This document shows, in pieces, positions 59,740-64,000 of a stretch of DNA of 64,000 bases. A model generated the notes under the pieces. The model ran no database searches, had not been told where the DNA came from, and saw only the letters and a list, made by a program, of their open reading frames with translations. This stretch comes from an uncultured Lachnospiraceae bacterium. GTDB lineage: Bacteria; Bacillota; Clostridia; Lachnospirales; Lachnospiraceae. The DNA lies in contig CAJUSO010000004.1 of the NCBI GenBank assembly GCA_910588965.1, positions 45,257 through 109,256 on the forward strand, in the 5' to 3' direction. Each line of letters starts with the position of its first letter. The stretch's first letter is position 1. The position numbers and the translations under genes were made by a program.

Positions 59740-61356
59740 ATGGGATTATATTTAAACAGCATTGCACCCTATGATAGGTACAAAACGGTTTCTGAGGATT
59801 TCTATTTTGTGGATAAATCTGCATTAATTGAAGAACTAATCCCCGCCCTAGGGCGTGAACAGCGCTTTTTCTGCATCGTAAGGCCCCGCCGTTTCGGCAA
59901 GACCGTGATGGCAAATATGGTTGCTGCTTTTTTTGGGAAAGCAAAGGACAGCAGCGGGATTTTCGGCCATTTGGCCATTTCCGGATCCAGCCAGTATGCA
60001 AAGCACCTAAACCAGCATGACGTCATCTACCTGGACTGCAGTGAAATCCCCAAAGGATGCTGCAGCTACCAGCATTATATTTCCAGGCTGGAAGACGGCA
60101 TTTCCCATGACCTTTTGGAAGCCTACCCGGAATTGGGGCTAGACCGGGAAAAAGCGCTCTGGGACCTGCTATCCCTAATTTTTGAAAAGACGGAACAGAA
60201 ATTCCTCTTTGTCATCGACGAATGGGACGCGCCATTCCATATGCCCTTTCTCACAGACGCAGAAAAGCAGGAATACCTTTTATTTTTAAAATCCCTTCTG
60301 AAAGGGAAGAGTTATGCCGAACTCGCCTACATGACAGGGATCCTACCTATCGCAAAATACGCCGAAGGCTCTGAACTGAATATGTTCTTGGAATACGACA
60401 TGGCCACAAAAATCCGGTTTGGGGAATATTTCGGGTTCTCGGAAACGGAGGTTGCACAGCTCCACCATATTTACCAGGCAATGAATCCCGCTGCCGCTAT
60501 AAGCAAAGAAGATCTGAAGGCATGGTATGACGGTTACTGTACCGCAGGCGGCGGGCGCCTATACAACCCGCGCTCCATTGTCAGCGCCCTGGCAGACAAT
60601 CAGTTAGCAAACTACTGGACCAGTTCTGGGGCATATGACTCCATTTTTTACTATCTGAAACATAATATCGCGGATGTCCTGGATGATATCGCACTTATGG
60701 TTTCAGGTGAACGGGTGGAGGCACGGATGCAGGAATACGCAGCAACCTCTGCTGAATTAGTGACAAAAGACCAAATCTATTCGGCAATGGTCATTTATGG
60801 CCTGCTTACTTATGAAGATGGGGAAGTATTTATCCCTAATAAAGAATTGATGCTAAAATTCGAGGAACTGCTGTACAGCAAACAGTCCCTCGGCTATGTA
60901 TACCGTTTCGCAAAGGAATCCTCTAAAATGCTAAAGGCCACATTGGATGGAGATACCGAAACAATGGCCAAAACCCTCCAATACCTACACAATACAGAAT
61001 CCCCTATTTTGTCCTATAACAACGAAACGGAATTGTCGGCAGTGGTTAACCTGGCATACCTGGCAGCGCGTGACAAGTACCGGGTGGAACGGGAAGATAA
61101 GGCTGGGAAAGGATTTGTGGATTTTATCTTTTATCCATATAAGGCAAACCAGGATGGCATTATCCTGGAACTTAAGGTAGGACGCCATCCCAAAGAGGCA
61201 ATCCAACAAATAAAAGACAAAGGTTATGCCCTGCGCTTCCAGGGCAAGCTTGGGGAACGGCCAAGATATTCTGGGCGGGTTCTTGCCGTTGGGATTGGAT
61301 ATTGTAAGGAAACAAAAGAACATTCCTGTTGCGTGGAATGGCTAGAAGGAGAATAA
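59740..61356 (+). CDS. AAA-ATPase-like protein with PD-(D/E)XK nuclease-like end
   Basis: About 538 residues. P-loop-type FCIVRPRRFGKTVMANMVAA, Walker B-like FLFVIDEWDAPFHMPF, and a C-terminal PD-(D/E)XK-like fold (GKGFVDFIFYP, then IILELKVGRHPKEAIQQI). This is the abundant AAA-ATPase-like/PDDEXK_9 family of gut Firmicutes and Bacteroidetes, whose role is unresolved. The start is the ATG at 59740 behind AAAGGAGG; the frame open from 59431 crosses the promoter and is rejected. The BspA-like gene begins 4 bp after its stop, so they may share a transcript. Confidence 0.88.
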   Translation: MGLYLNSIAPYDRYKTVSEDFYFVDKSALIEELIPALGREQRFFCIVRPRRFGKTVMANMVAAFFGKAKDSSGIFGHLAISGSSQYAKHLNQHDVIYLDCSEIPKGCCSYQHYISRLEDGISHDLLEAYPELGLDREKALWDLLSLIFEKTEQKFLFVIDEWDAPFHMPFLTDAEKQEYLLFLKSLLKGKSYAELAYMTGILPIAKYAEGSELNMFLEYDMATKIRFGEYFGFSETEVAQLHHIYQAMNPAAAISKEDLKAWYDGYCTAGGGRLYNPRSIVSALADNQLANYWTSSGAYDSIFYYLKHNIADVLDDIALMVSGERVEARMQEYAATSAELVTKDQIYSAMVIYGLLTYEDGEVFIPNKELMLKFEELLYSKQSLGYVYRFAKESSKMLKATLDGDTETMAKTLQYLHNTESPILSYNNETELSAVVNLAYLAARDKYRVEREDKAGKGFVDFIFYPYKANQDGIILELKVGRHPKEAIQQIKDKGYALRFQGKLGERPRYSGRVLAVGIGYCKETKEHSCCVEWLEGE

Positions 61357-61359
61357 AAC

Positions 61360-64000
61360 ATGAAAAGCAAAAGGTTCTTAAGCTTTGGCATGGCATTGGC
61401 GCTGCTGTGCACTGGGCTGCCACAGATGCCTGCGCTGGCAGAAGAGGGAGTGCAAAGTGCCCTGGAACAAACAGAAGATATCAGCAAAACAGACGCAGGC
61501 AACCAAAATGATGACGGGAATACCTCCGCAGCAGAGGAAAGCAACCAAAATGATGACGGGAATACCTCCGCAGCAGAGGAAAGCAACCAAAATAATAACA
61601 GGAATGCCTCCGCAGCAGAGGAAAACAACCAGGATTCTTTAGAAACTCCCCTCACAAAGGATATCCCTATAGAGGAGCCATCCGGCGCCCCCCTGGCAGC
61701 AGAGCCAGCAGGGCTTGAACCCCCAAGTCCTGGCACAGATGCAAAGGCGGCTGCCAGCGGCCAATGCGGCGAATCGGTGTATTGGGCATTTTCCAACGGC
61801 AAGCTCACTATAAGCGGCGCCGGCGCTATGGCAAGCTACACAAGCAGCACACCGGCGCCATGGAATGGCTACCAAGACCGCATTACCCAGGTAGAGCTGC
61901 AAGAAGGCGTCACATCCGTTGGCGCATTTGCTTTTTCTATGTGCAAAAAACTAGAAAAAGCTACCCTCCCAGCCACAGTAGGCACAATCTCGGCCCACGC
62001 CTTTTCAGGATGCAAGAAACTCCAAAGCATTACGCTTCCCCCTTCGCTTACTTCCATCTGGAACAATGCATTCAGCGGGTGCAGCAGCCTGAAAAACCTC
62101 AGGCTCCCTTCTGCCCTCCAGTTTATCGGGTATCTGGCCTTTGAAGGATGTACTGGGATGCAAGCGTTTGCCGTTGAGGAGGGCAGCGCTTATTTTTCTG
62201 CTGACAAAGGCGCCCTGTTTGATGCAGGGATGGCAACGCTGCTTGCATACCCCATTGCGTCCCCGGCAAAATCCTATACCGTCCCAAGACAAGCCAAGCA
62301 GATATCCCCCCATGCTTTCGAAGGCTGCCAGAACCTGGAGGCAGTAACGCTGCCAGAGGGTTTGGAGCAGATAGGGGATTACACCTTCTACCAATGCGGC
62401 CTCCTAAAAAAGGTTTCCCTCCCCTCTACCGTTACAAGCATCGGGGATTTCGCATTCAGTGAATGCCTTGCTTTGGAGGAACTCCCCCTTCCCGCCTCTT
62501 TATTGGAAATTGGGAATTATGCCTTTGCCGACTGCAGGAGCCTGGCAAGCATCACTCTTCCAGGCAAGGTAACGTCCATCGGGGATTATGCCTTCCGCAG
62601 ATGCCTCAAACTTAAGGCGGCAGACCTCCCTTCCTCCGTTGCCTGGATTGGGCTTTCCGCATTCTGGAACTGCCAGGGCCTAACGCGCGTCACCATACGG
62701 AACCAAACATGCGAACTCCCAAACGTAGATAACCTGTTCCCGGAAAGGGCTGTAATCTGCGGCTATAAAAACTCCACTGCACAGAGTTACGCCAAGAAAT
62801 ACAAGCGGGATTTTGAAGAGATTGGAAGCAGGCCCGTCAAAAAAATTTCCCTGAACAAGAAAAAGCTAAGCCTGAAGCTGGGGAAAACCGCAACCCTGAA
62901 AGCCTCCGTCTCACCTTCCAATGCATCGAACAAAAAAATCACCTGGATTTCCAGCAATCCCGGCGTAGCCTCCGTTTCCTCGAAAGGAAAGGTAAAGGCA
63001 TGCACCCCTGGCAAGGTTACGGTCATGGCAAAATCCCCCAATGGGAAACTGGCCTCCTGCGCAGTCACCGTTACCGGCAAAAACCAGAAAACAAACACCT
63101 CCATGGATACCGCCAGCCTGCAGGACTATCCAGTAACATCCAGCACGCCGCTCTCTGCCCTGGCCCTTACCTCTTCCGGCTATATGGGCGTTACGGCTAT
63201 CCGGCAGGTATATTCCTGCACGAAAGGCAAGACCCGCTATTCTGGCTCCAGCTGCGGCGGGGTGCTGGCAGAATACTACAATAAGTCCTTCAGACGTACC
63301 TCCAAAAAGAAAATCCCTATGGAATTAAGCAAGTACGGCGGGTTTTATGCCGGCAAAGACGCGTACTTCCTGGTATTCGGGCAGGACAACCCACAGGACA
63401 ATGATAATGTAGAAGTCCTGCGCGTGGTAAAATACAGCAAAAAATGGAAGCGCCTGGGCGCCGCCTCCCTCCGGGGGGCAGACACCACAGAAATTTTCCA
63501 TGCGGGAAACCTGCGCATGGCAGAATATAACGGCCATCTGGTAGTACGGACTTGCCATACCATGTACGACGACGGAACCGGCACACACCACCAGGGAACC
63601 TTGACCATGGTGGTAAATATGTCCGATTTAAAGGATGTGTGCTGGTATGATTTTGATATCAGCCATTCCTTCAACCAGTTTATCCTGGCTGATGACAAAG
63701 GCCATCTGGTCACGCTGGATCATGGGGATGCAAACCCGCGCGCGGCCGTCCTCAAGGAATACGATGCAGCAACGCTCGTAAGCGGCGCTTATGATAGCTT
63801 ATATTTTGCCTCAGAGAGGGTACATACCTTGGAATACCCTTCCTACAAGAAGCTCCATTACAACAATACCGGCGGTTCCGTCGGCGGCCTAAGCTATTCC
63901 GCCAGCCATTACCTGACAGCAGGCAATTCCGTCGCCCATAACAAGAAATTCCAGAAAAATAAGACACGAAACATTTACATTACCCTAACCCCCAGAAACC
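61360..64000 (+). CDS. Secreted BspA-like LRR_5 protein with Big_2 domain (partial)
   Basis: An open frame of 880 codons that runs off the window. A signal peptide (KRFLSFGMALALLCTG, cleaved near MPALAEE) is followed by a 14-residue repeat linker. Then come BspA-type leucine-rich repeats at about residues 165-460 (pattern VTSIGDYAFRRCLKLKAADL) and a Big_2 immunoglobulin-like domain at about 490-570 (ISLNKKKLSLKLGKTATLKA, WISSNPGVASVSSKGKVKA). A further Gly/Tyr-rich region after about residue 590 looks beta-rich, possibly a propeller. It is exported and probably binds a surface or host ligand. ATG at 61360 with AGAAGGAG upstream. Confidence 0.85.
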   Translation, partial: MKSKRFLSFGMALALLCTGLPQMPALAEEGVQSALEQTEDISKTDAGNQNDDGNTSAAEESNQNDDGNTSAAEESNQNNNRNASAAEENNQDSLETPLTKDIPIEEPSGAPLAAEPAGLEPPSPGTDAKAAASGQCGESVYWAFSNGKLTISGAGAMASYTSSTPAPWNGYQDRITQVELQEGVTSVGAFAFSMCKKLEKATLPATVGTISAHAFSGCKKLQSITLPPSLTSIWNNAFSGCSSLKNLRLPSALQFIGYLAFEGCTGMQAFAVEEGSAYFSADKGALFDAGMATLLAYPIASPAKSYTVPRQAKQISPHAFEGCQNLEAVTLPEGLEQIGDYTFYQCGLLKKVSLPSTVTSIGDFAFSECLALEELPLPASLLEIGNYAFADCRSLASITLPGKVTSIGDYAFRRCLKLKAADLPSSVAWIGLSAFWNCQGLTRVTIRNQTCELPNVDNLFPERAVICGYKNSTAQSYAKKYKRDFEEIGSRPVKKISLNKKKLSLKLGKTATLKASVSPSNASNKKITWISSNPGVASVSSKGKVKACTPGKVTVMAKSPNGKLASCAVTVTGKNQKTNTSMDTASLQDYPVTSSTPLSALALTSSGYMGVTAIRQVYSCTKGKTRYSGSSCGGVLAEYYNKSFRRTSKKKIPMELSKYGGFYAGKDAYFLVFGQDNPQDNDNVEVLRVVKYSKKWKRLGAASLRGADTTEIFHAGNLRMAEYNGHLVVRTCHTMYDDGTGTHHQGTLTMVVNMSDLKDVCWYDFDISHSFNQFILADDKGHLVTLDHGDANPRAAVLKEYDAATLVSGAYDSLYFASERVHTLEYPSYKKLHYNNTGGSVGGLSYSASHYLTAGNSVAHNKKFQKNKTRNIYITLTPRN
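61501..61626 (+). repeat. 42-bp in-frame repeat, three copies
   Basis: Three tandem 42-bp units encode NQNDDGNTSAAEES, an identical second copy and a NQNNNRNASAAEEN variant, just after the signal peptide of the BspA-like protein. The first two copies are almost identical in DNA. Confidence 0.93.

Noticed and set aside
59431..61356. Longer 641-residue form of the AAA-ATPase protein
   Set aside because: The extra 103 codons span the promoter at 59654-59682 and part of the arcC leader region.

Overview
The window looks like chromosomal DNA of an anaerobic gut-type Clostridia, most likely a Lachnospiraceae member. The grounds are AGGAGG-type ribosome binding sites, a pyruvate kinase with a C-terminal PEP-utilizer domain, a free-standing carbamate kinase, an SH3b/amidase_3 lipoprotein, a BspA-like leucine-rich-repeat protein and an AAA-ATPase/PD-(D/E)XK protein. 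The genus is not resolved. No rRNA, tRNA, CRISPR array, transposase or integrase was recognised. Almost everything from 64 to 59466 is on the minus strand, so transcription runs from high to low coordinates; only the last two genes are on the plus strand.

Region A (64-17314, minus) is one tight operon: GrpE-like protein with a long repeat region, DnaK, a DnaK-von Willebrand A fusion, a zinc-ribbon/FN3 protein, a zinc-ribbon TRAFAC-like GTPase, a GTPase-associated protein (GAP1-like), a transglutaminase-like protein, a membrane-anchored C-type-lectin-like protein, and a TPR/CHAT protease. It reads as a chaperone-GTPase-protease system of the biological-conflict type: Hsp70 parts and a GTPase as the sensing or switching core, CHAT and transglutaminase as candidate effectors.

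Region B (17371-46813, minus) is an approximately 29-kb run of about 24 co-directional genes ending in a strong terminator. It contains a UbiA prenyltransferase, type I isopentenyl-diphosphate isomerase, three GT2 glycosyltransferases, a UDP-glucuronate-decarboxylase-like enzyme, an ANL acyl-activating enzyme, an amidohydrolase, an alpha/beta hydrolase, two APH-like kinases (one fused to a nucleotidyltransferase), a HAD protein, a GT9-like protein and nine radical-SAM domains. Six of the nine are in related SPASM-type paralogues, and two are fused to other enzymes (a GT4 glycosyltransferase and an LCM-type methyltransferase). No described pathway with this gene set is known to me; a prenyl-linked, heavily tailored surface glycan or glycolipid is the best inference.

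Regions A and B start with the same promoter architecture: an approximately 31-bp box (GTGCA-N8-TGCAC plus TGTCGA) placed exactly 24 bp upstream of an extended -10. This suggests one activator controls both operons.

Region C (46935-53740, minus) is a regulatory and proteolytic operon: sigma-like factor, zinc-finger anti-sigma-like protein, YbjN-like protein, soluble VirD4/TraG-like ATPase, a ClpP homologue whose catalytic Asp position is Gly, and two paralogous XRE regulators. These XRE proteins are natural candidates for the box-binding regulator.

Region D (53961-59640, minus) holds housekeeping genes: carbamate kinase, pyruvate kinase, amidase and an MFS transporter. Region E (59654-64000, plus) holds an AAA-ATPase/nuclease-like protein and a secreted BspA-type LRR protein that runs off the window.

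A striking background feature is the number of minisatellites (units of 10-96 bp): at least six are in-frame inside coding linkers and two lie between genes.
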